Source of the DNA: Tenrec ecaudatus
Taxonomy: Eukaryota; Chordata; Mammalia; Afrosoricida; Tenrecidae
Assembly (NCBI RefSeq): GCF_050624435.1
Contig: NC_134536.1
Location: forward strand, 127,682,758 to 127,746,757
Direction of reading: 5' to 3'
Length of the DNA stretch: 64,000 nt
The position numbers and the translations under genes were made by a program. The notes beneath the pieces were generated by a model. The model was given only the letters and a program-made list of their open reading frames with translations, searched no databases and was not told where the DNA came from. Positions 21,688 through 32,878 of this stretch are shown one piece after another. The stretch's first letter is position 1; the number at the start of each line of letters is the position of its first letter.

Positions 21688-21866
21688 TGCTCAAAACCCA
21701 CTGCCGTCGAGTCGATTTCGACTCAGAGTGGCCCTACAGGACAAGGTCAAACGGTCCGTGGGGGTTTCTAAGACTGCGACTCTTTCGGGGAGTGGAGAGC
21801 CTCCTCTTTCCCCTGAGGAGCGGCTGGGGGTTTCCAACTGCCGGCCTTGCAATTAGCAGTCCACCA
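21688..21866 (-). mobile_element. AfroSINE
   Basis: Full reverse copy: cactgccgtcgagtcgattt, gtttctaagactgcgactct, gcaattagcagtcc. Confidence 0.85.
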
Positions 21867-22624
21867 AGGCTGGCTCAGTCTAGAGAGATGGCAGCTAGGC
21901 TCATGGTTGGCGAGGGCCTGTGGGGGTGGGAGCGCTCGCCCCAGTGCTGAAAGCCCACGGGGCTTCTTCGGAGCGATGCTCATGTTCTGAGACTGACCGT
22001 TGTGTTGGCCGCACAATTCGGAACCTCCTAAAGGCTGATGGGTGAAACACTCTAAGTGGCTGAACTGTGTGGTGTGGGAACGACGTCTCAGCGAAGCCGC
22101 TTTCACACAAAGGCCTGCAGCCCATGCCCAGCACGACCGGCTGGTGGGTGTGGAAACACACCTACCCCTCTTTGTGTATCGACGACCTCATCACCCAACG
22201 TTTTGTGTCTACACACAGTGGAAAATAGAGCATCAAAACAACTCGCTCTCTGACTAGGCTGGGCCTGAAGAAGCCCGCCCACCAGGTGAGAGGTGAGTGT
22301 GGCCAGGTGAGAGGTGAGCTTGAAGGCCCTGTGTCCACTGGGCTGGGTAGTCATGCTCAGCAGTTTGGCAGTTAGGGCAGGGCTCCAGTTGGTGGTTACC
22401 CCACGATGGAGTCCTCTCCCACCTTGTGACCCGATGCAGTCCGTTCCCCATTCACAACCCACTGGCTTTCACCTGGGGACCTAGTCCTTGGGCCGTAACA
22501 GTGATGGCAAAGGAGACGCGGGGCAATGGGTTACCGAGGATAACAAGTGTCCCCAGGTGATGCTCAACCGCTGACCCAGAGCTGGCCGGTTTGAACCTGC
22601 CCAATGCATCTTGGAAGAAAACAC

Positions 22625-23115
22625 CTAGTTGAGGGGAGGAAGGGGGAAACTGATCGCAAGGATCAACACATAACACTCCCCACCCGACTCCAGGGGGATG
22701 AACAACAAAATTGTGGGTGAAGGGAGACAGTGGTCAGTGTAAGAGATGAAAATAGCAATAATTGAGCATTTATCAAGGCGGGGAAGGGAGGGAGAAGGGA
22801 GGGGAAAAAAGAGAAGCTGATACTAGGGGCTCAAGTAGAAAGCAAATGTTTAGAAAATGATGATAGGGGAGGGAAGGGGGAAAATGAGGAGCTGATACCA
22901 AGGGCTCAAGTAGAAAACAAATGTTTTGAGAATGGTGAGGGCAACAAATGTACACATGTGCTTGACACACAATGGATTGTGATAAGATCTGTACGGGCCC
23001 CCAATAAGATGATTTTTTAAAAATGATGATGGCAACATATGTACAGATACGCTTGATCCAATTGATGTATGGAATGCGGTTAAGAATGGTAAGAGCCCCG
23101 ATAAAATGATTAACA
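22625..23115 (+). mobile_element. Nested or tandem L1-like tails
   Basis: Three successive tails of the aataaaatgatt family: a body at 22625-22860, a second ending near 23015 and a third ending near 23110, each with an acaaatgtacac-like phrase. Confidence 0.6.
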
Positions 23116-23204
23116 AGAAAAGACCTAGTTGTCTGTTCCCCCAAAAGATGAAAAATCCACCAAACACAAAAAAAATTTTTTTCTTTCTTTTTTTTTTCTT
23201 CAAA

Positions 23205-23365
23205 CCCATTTTTGTTGAGCAGATTCTGACCCCAGGAAACCGCAGAGGACAGAGGTAAAGGGCCCCCACAGGCCTTCCAAGGCTGCTCTTTAAGGGAAGC
23301 AGATGGCCTCGTCTTTCCCCCATAGGGTATTGAGTGGGCTCAAACGGCTCACCTTCCTGTTAGTA
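23205..23365 (-). mobile_element. AfroSINE, diverged
   Basis: ttgagcagattctgacccc, agcagatggcctcgtctttc, then a lost 5' end. Confidence 0.5.
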
Positions 23366-23904
23366 GGCACCATGGCCCTTCTTGTAAAGACTACATTCAG
23401 GAGACCCCGTGGATCAGTTCTCCTCTGTCTCTCCCCGCAGGTGGGGACAGCAGCAGCAAAGCAGGCAAAAGGGAAGCTCAAGGGAGCAGCCAGCGGGAGA
23501 AAGTGGCCTTGTGGGGGTAGAGGGCTGCTCTGAGAGGGCAAGTCCGGGGCTGAGCCAACTGGGCTTCCACCCCACCCATGGGACTGCCGGGCCACAGAGC
23601 TGCATGCCTGAGAAGCTCCCCTCCTACCAGTTACTGTCCCCTCACTGCCCCGCTTTCTCAGCTGACTGGAGAGCCAAGGTCCTTGAAGACATCACGGGCA
23701 TCCCCTGTCTGTAACCCAGCGTCCGTCCCTCCTGCTTCCCTTTCTGTGTTCTCTTCCCTCCCTCTGTTCCAGCTAACGCTCCCCTGCGACCCCCTCTGGA
23801 CTGGGCTTATGAAGGAAATGCTTTGATGATCACATTTTAAAAAGTGTTGTTACCCCCCGTTTCCTGGCAGTTGGGTTGTGAAACCCTGGCCCATGGTCCA
23901 CCAA

Positions 23905-24135
23905 ACACCAAATACCAAAAACCAACCAACCCACTGCCATTCCGACTCATAGGCACCCTGTAAGAGTGCCCCTGGAGGATAAGGTACAAGTGCCCCCCCC
24001 ACTTTGGGTTTCTGAGGCTTTACATCTTTTCAGGAGCAAACAGCCTTATCTCCTCCTCCCCACCCTTCTCCACCCCCATGGCTCGATGCTTTCAAACCTA
24101 CAACCTTGTGTTAAGTAGCTCAAAGGGCTCCCCTA
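23905..24135 (-). mobile_element. AfroSINE
   Basis: cactgccattccgactcata, gggtttctgaggctttacat, aagggctcccc. Confidence 0.75.
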
Positions 24136-24894
24136 TACAGGGAAAGGTCAACATTCACTGTGGGGCCAGCCTTCTAAACCATCTGTTCTGAGGCATAGAG
24201 GGGTGTGATGGGAGAGCTGAAGTGTGGGTGCTGGGGCAGGGCAGGGACCTGGTGGGAGAGGAGGTGGCCACTGTCACAGTTACCACTCTGGGCCCAGGCC
24301 GCATGTCCGCCCAGCACCTTGGCCAGTGGGCAGCAAATGGTGGGGAGCCTGGCTAAAGTAGGGGGACTGAGTCTGAGTACCCCCAGCGTCCTCACTCCTG
24401 CCAGAATCCCCCCATCACCCACTTTGCCCCTGTGAGCCTGTCTTCATGGATCCAAACCACACCCACCGGGGGTGCACCTGGACTGGCAGTTTGGGGTAAC
24501 ACACTTAGATGTGGGAGGCTTCCCCTCAACCCCCGGAAGAGAGCAAGGCAGTAAGGGTGCACACTGAGGAGAAGAGAGGTGGGGACCGGCCCACTCCTTC
24601 TGGAGGGAGCACCTGGAGCCCCAGGCTGCACCCTGCACACACGATGGGACCACGCAGGTCAACTTGAGGCTCCCATTGGTGTGGGAGTGTCCAGACGGTC
24701 AGGAGGCTCCATGCCCCCTGCCCCACCCCTCTCCCCTTAGGGGATGGGGTCCTACCAACTCAAAGGTTGAGTTCAGTCCGAAAGCCACACCTCTAGGTCT
24801 TGGCCTAGGGACTGAGCCCTGGAGGGGGGCGGACAATGGGAGGGACACTGCTGGGTGTAAGAAAGGCCCTCCATTTGGAGTCCTCTGCAGAGCA

Positions 24895-25085
24895 TCTAGG
24901 GAGCCCTGGCGGGTTTCCAGTTGGGCTACTGGGCTCAAGGTCAGCAGTTGGAGAGCACTGGCTGCCCTGCAGGCGTGGGGGTGGGGGTGGGGGAAGAGGA
25001 GGCTTTCTGTCGGGCATCCTGCAGGGGCGGCTCCGCCTAGTCCCTGTCCTAGAAGGTCCCTGTGAATTGGCACCGACAGTGAGAC
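24895..25085 (+). mobile_element. AfroSINE
   Basis: gagccctggcgggtttccag, ctcaaggtcagcagttggag, agaggaggctttctgtcggg. Contains a gtgggg run. Confidence 0.7.
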
Positions 25086-25481
25086 AGGGAGGAGAGCCCT
25101 AGACCCGCCTGAGGACAAAGGTCCCCTTGCTACATCTCCAAGGTGCGGCACAGTTCAGGGTATGAAAGGCCCCTCCCTGAGGGCTCTCTGCTCCCCGAGA
25201 AGGTGACGAATATATGAGAGCGATCATCACCCCACTCCCACCCGCTTCCTCTCTGACCTGAGCAGGTCCAGCAGGCAGTGAGGTGCAGCCTGGAGACACA
25301 GACCCAAACCCACCTGCCAGCCTGTTGTCCCCCTTCTTCCCTCCTCTGCCTCCTGAGCAGGAGTCACAACAGCTTCTGTTGAAAGGACCACAAGGAGGAG
25401 GAGGTGGGAGGAGGGAGATCTGTGGTCTGCATGAATCCCAGATGGAGCTGTGGGGGTGAGGGGGGTGTGTGTGTAGGAGAG

Positions 25482-25680
25482 TTCAAAAGCGCCTCTGGAG
25501 TCCATGCCAACTCACAGTGACCCTGCAGTCAGGGTAGAGCTGCCTCTGTGAGCTTGAGACTGCACCTCTTCCTGGGGGCTGTAGGAAAGCCCAGTCATCC
25601 TCCCCTGGAGCTGCTCCAATGGCTGACCTTGAAGTCAGCAGTCCAGTGTATGTCCACTAGCGCCCCTTCTGGGCAGGGGG
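25482..25680 (-). mobile_element. AfroSINE
   Basis: gccaactcacagtgaccctg, gcttgagactgcacctcttc, gaagtcagcagtccagtg. Confidence 0.75.
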
Positions 25681-26199
25681 GGCGCTCCTTGAGAAAGATT
25701 TAGAGTGTGGGAAAGTGAGTGCCCCCTATAATAACACTTTAAAAAATTGAAAAAAAAACACACCATTTTTAAAAACCTGAAGAAGGGAGGGCACAGGGCC
25801 CTGGGATTGTTCAGAGCCCGTACCTAGGCTGAATCGAGGGCGAGTCCCGCAGAGCAAGAACGGAGGGTCTCAGTGAACCGAACAAGGAGAGTCGTTGTGC
25901 CAGGAGCAGCAGCCCCGGAAACACAACAGGAAGCAGAGGCCCAAGGTCACAGTGGGATTCAGTGTAAGCAGAGGTTCCAGACTGTGTGAACGGGGAGGGG
26001 GGGGGGCTGCCGCTGCGTGGCTTCTTGGGGGAAGACATTTCTCTTCAGCAGGGAGGGCCATCTCTGTTCACTTGCCCAGCCTTATCTCTCGATAGCCCTT
26101 CTTACTGCGCGACCAGCAAACCCTCCAGTTGCTCCGGGGCCCTTCCAGACGGCCTCAGTGCTGGACATGATGACCACTCTCCCCCCAAAACAACCACCG

Positions 26200-26392
26200 C
26201 AACCAATAAGCAAACCTCACTGCCATTGAGTCGACGCTGACTCATAGTTGCCTAACAGGATAGAGTAGAACTGTTTCTGTGGGTTTCCAGCTTGTAAAGC
26301 CTCGTTTTTCCTCCCAAGGAGTGGCGGATGGTATTGAACTGTGGACCTTGCGGTTACGCAGCCCAAACCGTACTCCACCATATACCACCAGG
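26200..26392 (-). mobile_element. AfroSINE
   Basis: cactgccattgagtcgacgc, aggatagagtagaactgttt, ggtattgaactgtggacctt. Confidence 0.85.
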
Positions 26393-26609
26393 GTGTATCC
26401 TCACTCTGCGTCAAAAAGCCATGCAGTCTTGCCCAGGAAGGTCCTGTCCTTGGACGCTGATTGTCCACGGCCATCATCACTGTCCTAGGACAGGATTCTC
26501 CAATAGAAAAGCAAGATGAGCCCTCCCCCTTGCCAAGACCCTCTCAGGTCCACCAGGTGTAGCCACTGCCACACCTGTCGCTACAAGTGAGGGTATGAGC
26601 CCCTGGCTT

Positions 26610-26735
26610 CTTGAAACAGCCCTAGAGAGGGGGCTTTCCAAGTCTGGAAATCTTCCTGAGAACAGCCAGCCTCATCTTTCTCTTGTAGCGTGGTGGGTGG
26701 GTTTGAACTGCCTACCTGGTAGTTAGCAGGAAGGT
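26610..26735 (-). mobile_element. AfroSINE fragment
   Basis: cagcctcatctttctcttgt, gtgggtttgaactgcctacc, gtagttagcagg. Confidence 0.65.
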
Positions 26736-27740
26736 TTGAATGGCTGCTTCTTCTTAGTTTCTCTCACCGGAAAAGCCCCCAAAACTATCTGTTGAAGAGA
26801 GTTGTGCTTGGGGCTCATCTCTGGGGGCCTCCCATCTACTAGGGGTGCCCCTTACACCCCACCCCTCCAACCCAGTGCCACTAGACCTTTCAGTTGGTGA
26901 CGGTTGGCACCACCCAGCGGTTCCCATCCCAGAGCAGGGCCCCATAGATGGGGGACACCAACTCTTAACACCCCCCCTTTCGGCCCAGGTGTGGGCTCCG
27001 AGGCAGCCCAGGGAAGCTGGTGTTAGGTCTGGGTCCCTTTGGATGAGGGGGGTGGGTGTGCAGTCTCTTGGAGCTCCGTGGCTCACACAAGCACTCCCTC
27101 AAGGCAGCTGCTGACAGGCCCTGCTTCTCCAACCTCTCAGTGCAGAGAAGCAGGAAGCCTACCTGTACCCAACCCCTTAGGATGCCCTCCCCATCCTGTA
27201 GGAACACCTGGTCGGATGGGGGGCGGGGGAGGCGGTGAGGAGTGGGAGACGGACGGACCATTACCTCCTACCTCTAGAGCAGAACATGCTGGTGGCTTAG
27301 CGTGGTCCTTGACAGTTGAAAGTTCTGGTGGGGAAGGAAGACCCCACCCCCGCCCCAGAACTCTCAGAATGCACTTTAACAGCTGCCTGCCTCCTCCTCC
27401 CTTGTCAGTTGCTGACTGCCTTGCTAACACAGTTCCTTTCAATCTGCCTAAACCGGAGGTCCACCTGCTGTGGGGACAGGTGGTCGGCAGCCCCACCTGG
27501 GAAGCCTGCGGTGGGCTGGTGGGCAGGCTCAGCCCTCCCCTCCAGCCTGGAGGAGTGTAAATTCTGAGTACTAGGGCTTCTGAGAAAGTCCCAAACCGAT
27601 TCTGAGTCTCCACACAGGATCAGTCACACCCTGGAGTCCACCAGGACCCTGAACTGCACAGTGGTTGCCCTCAGGCAGACTGGGTTAAAATCGGATTGCT
27701 AACTACTCCCCTAACCAGCTGGGCAGCTGAGACCTTAGAG

Positions 27741-27924
27741 CAGTGGTTCTCCATCTTCCTTATGACGCCACCCTTTAATACAGTTTCTCATGCGGTGGTG
27801 ACCCCCAACTGTAACATTATTTTCGTTGCTACTTCATAATTTTGTTACTGTTATGAATTGGAGACCCCTGTGAAAGGATGCTCGAACCCCAAAGGGGCTG
27901 CAATCTACAGGTTGAGAACCGCTG
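27741..27924 (+). mobile_element. SPIN-type hAT element (184 bp) with perfect duplication
   Basis: Ends CAGTGGTTCTC and GGTTGAGAACCGCTG. Identical 8-bp flanks ccttagag at 27733-27740 and 27925-27932. Confidence 0.95.
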
Positions 27925-28044
27925 CCTTAGAGACTTGCCTAAGTGTGTCCTTGGTGGAATTTGGGGTGCTTGGGTCACACAGTCATGAGATTGAAGTTCC
28001 GGGGACAGCACCAAACCAACCCAACCCAACCAAACCAAACCCAT

Positions 28045-28242
28045 CCAAACCAAGCCTGCTGCTCTTGGGCTGATGCAACTGTTGGTGACCCTATAGGACA
28101 GGGTTGAACTGCCCCCATGAGTTTCCAAGACTAACTCGTTAAGGGAGTAGAAAGCCCTGTCTTTCTCCCAAGGAGCGGCTGGTGGTTTCTAACTGCTGAA
28201 CTTTCGGGTAGCAGGTCAACATGTCCCCTACCAGGGCTCGGG
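28045..28242 (-). mobile_element. AfroSINE
   Basis: ggacagggttgaactgcccc, gcggctggtggtttctaact, accagggctcgg. Preceded by an (accaa)n stretch. Confidence 0.85.
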
Positions 28243-28827
28243 GACAGCACAGGGCTCACACAGTCACGAGGCGTGTCCTTCCAGTGTCACCCTGACTGCC
28301 TTGGTCAGAAGGCCCTGGACCAGCCTTGTAAGCTCCTCTGACATAATGGCGCGTCCCATTGTGGCTCTGTTCCCGCTCTGCAGTCCTACCTGCCACTGTG
28401 ATGCACGAGTTTGTGACCATTCCCTTGGATCCATGCCTCCCTTGACCAGCGTCCTGACCGTGCAACCTCTGACGCCATTTGGACCTCATGTCAATGCCTG
28501 CCGTGTCTTTGTCCCTTTTAAGACTTAATCAATGTTTTCCTTAGATTATACTTGAGAGTGGAGGTCTCAAACAAAGCCCCCTGGCCTGTCCTCTTGAGAA
28601 AGATGGGGCTATCTGCCCCTCAGAAACCGTACACAGGTCCACTACTGTTGGTGGCTGTCCAGGGGTCCGGGAGACGGGTGCTGGTTCAGCCACAGACAGA
28701 AACCAGTTTGATTTGAGAAACTCCAAAGTTTTCTTCCTGCAGATGCTGACAGAAGGAATCAGCGGGGTTTCTACCTGCACACAGTTTAAAATTTCTGTTA
28801 AAATCCAGCAAGTTATATAGCCTAAAG

Positions 28828-29373
28828 CAATGGTTCTCAACCTGTGGGTCACGACCCCTTTGGGGATTGACCTACCTTTGCACAGGAATCACCTAAGACA
28901 CTAGGAAAACACATATTTCCGAGGGTCTTAGGAACCGAGACACCACTCCTCTATCCGTCTCCAGGCGGGTCCGCCCACATGCAGCATAGAAGTGATCTCA
29001 ACCTTCACACTGACATTGGCTTTTTATGCACTGTCGCAAAATGTAGCAATGTGGTTTACTGTTGTTGTATTAAGACTGTTACACATGCTGCACCATGCTT
29101 CAAGACAAAATTTCATTTATTTATACTTAGAAATAAATATTTCACAATAGATGATGACATGCTGTTTTTGTGATTCATCACTATGCTTTAATGATGTTCA
29201 ATTTGTAACAATGACAAGACATCCTGCCTATCAGCTATTTACATGACTATTCATCACAGTAGCAACATGACAGTGATGAAGTATCAACGAAGATAATGGT
29301 ATGGTTGGGGGGTCACCACCCCAGGCGGAACTGTGTGAAAGGGCCACGGCATTAAGAAGGTTGAGAACCACTG
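28828..29373 (+). mobile_element. Long SPIN-type hAT element (546 bp)
   Basis: Both ends are intact (caatggttctcaacctgtgg and ggttgagaaccactg). It carries an internal palindrome with arms cctaagac (28892-28899) and gtcttagg (28925-28932), and internal AT-rich non-coding DNA. Flanks gcctaaag and ccttcaag are imperfect duplicates. No transposase ORF. Confidence 0.93.
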
Positions 29374-29759
29374 CCTTCAAGGATGTGACAAAAAGCAGGC
29401 TTTGCAGCTGTCCCAGGAGGTAAGGAACAGGTTTTCCAGTGGGAGGACTATTGAGCCAAGGGGCAAAGGAGCAGGGTTCACAGGAAACCGGTTTACACTC
29501 CCCCAACGGCTTATGTCATGATTACTCCAGGGGCAGGCTTATCTAAATCAATGGTCCTGCTTCCCCTTTCCCGAATTAGAATTAGAGCATCTTTGAGTGA
29601 GTAACAGATTAAAAGGCATTTTCTACTGTGGAGGTGGGGGCTGTCACATCCTGGGTCCCTAATTCTCAACAGACCAAATCCCACACTGAGGGACATCTCC
29701 AACCTTTTCACTGTGAGTCAGAATTGCCCTCAGGGCAGGGAGAGTTTTTTGTATTTTTT

Positions 29760-29818
29760 TAAATTTTGGACAAACTCTGTGTCAGTCATCGAGTTGATTC
29801 CAACGTCTCATAGTAAGT
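29760..29818 (-). mobile_element. AfroSINE 3' fragment
   Basis: agtcatcgagttgattccaa matches the reverse of the SINE end. Confidence 0.5.
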
Positions 29819-30044
29819 GTTCAGTAAGGAGACCTGGCAGCACACCTGTCTAAGTGCTTGGCTGCTCACAGAAAGGTGGTTAGAGACACCCCCACCCAGG
29901 GAAGGACCCGCCCTGTGCTTGTGGACGGGTCACAGCATGGGAAACCCTGTGGGGTGGTTCCACTCAGGGGGCACAGGATGCGATGGCACCCAGTAGAAGC
30001 GAGGAAGCGCCCCCCTAGTGAATCCTTGAACAGCTGGCTGCAAC

Positions 30045-30175
30045 AGTGCTGTGATTCCCATCTTACAGATGAGAACAGCCAGGCCCGGGAATGACCTGTA
30101 ACTTTTGCAAGGTCACACAGCCTGAGCACTTGGTCAGCTAGGACTTGAACCTAACGTCCCAGCCTTTATTCATCA
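30045..30175 (-). mobile_element. MIR element
   Basis: atcttacagatgagaacagc, aaggtcacacagcctgagc and gacttgaacc follow MIR in reverse. Confidence 0.7.
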
Positions 30176-30957
30176 GTCTGCTGCCCCCAGCGGTCAAAAG
30201 AGGCAAGTGACATGGACTTTGGGATTCCCTGGCCTTTCCACTCTGTGAGTCTACCCTTGTGTCCCTCTCAGACGCAGCCCACCCAGAGCCTGAGTTCGGC
30301 TCTGCTCACGGAGCATTGCTCAAACCCAGTAGTGCCCCCTCTGGTCTGAGGTCCTGTCTGTGAGGTGACACAGGGGCAGGGTGTGGGTGGGCATCGTCTA
30401 CTATTATAGCCTCCCACCCAACAGAAGGCCCTGCTCCTACTGGCCCTCTCTGTGTTGTTTGGGCCTGATCTGGAAACATTTGAGCCTCACTTTGCACATT
30501 AAGCTCTGCCAGGAGCCTCTGGGAGACCATGGTCGGGGAGAGCCCCCACTGAAGGAAGGCAGGCATGCTGGCTAGGTTGTCTCGGTTGACCAGAGGCTTG
30601 GGCTGAGGTCTGTCGGGCCTTGCTGTGTGGACAATGGACTGCCAGGCAGTTAGCAATAGCACATCTGCCACCCGGGTAGAAAACAGGTGCTGGGGCAGCG
30701 TTTTAGGGCCCAAAAGAGACCCGAGTCTCAAACATACCATAAGGAGAACATTTATGAAGCTTGAACAGGCCGAAGGAAGTCCGGGTACAGAGACATATCA
30801 TCTGGAGGACGGAGGTCCTAACGGCCTCTGAGCATTCCCACTCAGGCAGCTACTTAAATAAGGCAGAGACACAGGGGACACAAATTCATCACTGGTAGCA
30901 GTTGGTTCATTACAGTGGCAGGTGGGACCACAGAAGGGGGCATGCCCGTCATATTAG

Positions 30958-31162
30958 AAGCTGCCCTGGTGGTGCCGTGGGTTACTTGTTGGGTGGCTAA
31001 CCACAAGGTCAGCAGTTTGAACCCATCAGCCACAGTGAGGGAGAAAGACAAGGCTCTCTACTCCCATAAAGACTTAGAGCCCCTCTCGGAAACCCACAGG
31101 GGCAGTTCTACTCTGTGCTAGCGGGTGGCTCTGAGCTGGGATCGACTTGATGGCTGTGGGAC
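30958..31162 (+). mobile_element. AfroSINE, near full length
   Basis: gctgccctggtggtgccgtg, ggtcagcagtttgaacccat, gaaacccacaggggcagttc, gggatcgacttgatggctgt. The clearest reference copy in the window. Confidence 0.93.
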
Positions 31163-31360
31163 ATTATGTTCGGACGGGACTCATAGGGCAGGACTAGTGA
31201 CTTGGACTCTCATGTCCAGGCAAGTCCTTAAGGGAGACTGGGTGGCAGGAGAGGAGGCGGGCAGTCCACTTTCCAATGCACTCTGCTGGAGGGCAGGACT
31301 GTTCTCAGCCCCTGCTGGGTGGTCTGAAGGAATTCAGTGGAGGCTGAAACTTCATGTGGG

Positions 31361-31425
31361 CTCCCCAACTGGATTTGGGGCTGAATCCTCATGGGGGCTC
31401 CTCAACTGGATTTGGGGCTTCCACT
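31361..31425. repeat. Small tandem duplication
   Basis: The phrase caactggatttggggct occurs twice, 37 bp apart, with shared flanks. Confidence 0.7.
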
Positions 31426-32236
31426 GTCACCCACAGCCCTCTGCAAGCGGGGTGCTCGGAGTTTAAGCTCCAATATGGCACCAAGGAGCCTTCGCAGGGC
31501 CAGGCTGCTCCTGGGAGCTTGTTCAAACAGCAGCTCTCGGACCTCACTCTCAGTCCGCATGGCTGTCACTTCCAGAGCTCAGCTAGCTTGTCCCCACTGC
31601 TGCTCACCTTCACAGTGACTCATCTGGAGGCTGTGAAACCACTGCTGCCCCCCACCCCCCCGAGCCCCCAGTCCTGAAAGCTCTTCTGGCCAGTGGCAGC
31701 TACTCCTTACCTGGGACCCTATTTCCTACCCGCCCGGCTGTCCTTTCCCCTTGTCCACCTCACTTCCCGGGCCTTGCGTGGCTTCCCCTTCAGTGGGCCC
31801 TGCTGTCGGTGGTGGCCCACACCCCCGTGGCCAGTCTCAGGCCAGATGCTGGCATGCTTTTGGTTGGAATCCAGCGACGGGCACCATTTGGGGCACGCTT
31901 TGGCCTTATGCACTGTGGGCATTTGAGCAGCCACCCCTCTGGAGCGCAGGGGTCTCCACTGTTAAGTGAAAAGGTTGGACGAGGCGCCCAGGATTCTTCC
32001 CTCTCATTCCAGCTTTGCTGGCTGTGTTCCAGTCCAGTTGGGTTAGCTGAGCATGTGGTGGCAGCCCCTTGGGGGTGCCAGTCTCCTCTCCTCAGAGGTT
32101 TTATTGTGAATGGAATTGTGTCCCCGCGCCATCCCCACCTCCTAATTTGGGTTGGAATCCCACCCCTTATACCTGTGAGTGTGATCCCATTCTTTGGGAA
32201 TAGGTCTTTCTTGGTGATGCCTATCTTTATCTGCTG

Positions 32237-32375
32237 GGAGCCGAGTGTGGTTAAGTGCTGTTAACCAGAATTCCCTGGTTGTAGAACCCACCGCTGCTCC
32301 CTGGGAGACTGATCAAGCTTGAGGTTACCGCCTTGGAGACTCTGTGGGATGGTTCTGCCCTGTCCTACTGGGCCC
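32237..32375 (+). mobile_element. AfroSINE, diverged
   Basis: gtggttaagtgctgttaacc, tgggatggttctgccctgtc. Confidence 0.65.
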
Positions 32376-32611
32376 ATATGCTTCAGATTCAGCTCAAGGC
32401 AGGCAAAGGCTTGATTTACACCCAGTGGAGCAGATTCATGGAGATAAACCAAGCAGGGATGTGGGCCGGATCAATTCCTCCTGGAGGTCACGGAGGAACA
32501 GAGCAATGAGGCCGGCTTCCTGAAGCTCAAGCCAGGGCCTCCCCCTAGAGTGGCGCCCCGAACTTGGACCTCTAAACAGTGGAGAAAATGGTTTTCCATT
32601 CTTTAGAGCCC

Positions 32612-32797
32612 CTCTGAGTCCCAACCAAAAGCCCAGACTCAAGGCCAGCAGGTTCATGCTGACTGACAGCAACCTCCCTGGGCGTTTCTAAGCCCGTAAC
32701 TGTTTACGGGAGTGGAAAGCCCAGGCTTTCTCCTGAGAGCTGCCGGTGGCTGCGAACTGCTGGCCAACTCATAACCACTACACCTCCAGGGCTCCCG
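32612..32797 (-). mobile_element. AfroSINE
   Basis: gcgtttctaagcccgtaact, ggctgcgaactgctggccaa, ctccagggctccc. Ends about 40 bp before the candidate CAPN11 upstream exon. Confidence 0.8.
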
Positions 32798-32835
32798 GCC
32801 GCACACAGTAAGAGGTGATGCATTCCCTTACTCAC

Positions 32836-32878
32836 GCAGCCCCAGGCGGCTGTGCAAGACAGGTGGGGGGAATGGCAT
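32836..32878 (-). CDS. CAPN11: Possible upstream first coding exon of CAPN11
   Basis: On the minus strand an ATG at 32878-32876 reads MPFPPPVLHSRLGL up to a strong donor GTGAGTAAGG (32835 downward). It lies about 2 kb below the TMEM63B 3' end, where human synteny expects the CAPN11 5' end. The one leftover base would be in frame with CAPN11 if splicing used the CTGCAAAG acceptor just before Met1. The peptide does not obviously match human CAPN11, so this may be a UTR exon or chance. Confidence 0.3.

Larger units (their letters stand above)
19320..32830. other. Repeat-rich 13.5-kb segment upstream of CAPN11 coding exon 1
   Basis: Probably CAPN11 5' intron plus promoter DNA. Filled with L1 tails, AfroSINEs, SPIN and MIR. 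No conserved exon was recognised between 22.0-22.3 kb, 24.1-24.9 kb, 26.7-27.7 kb or 31.1-32.2 kb, which are the main non-repeat stretches. Confidence 0.6.
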
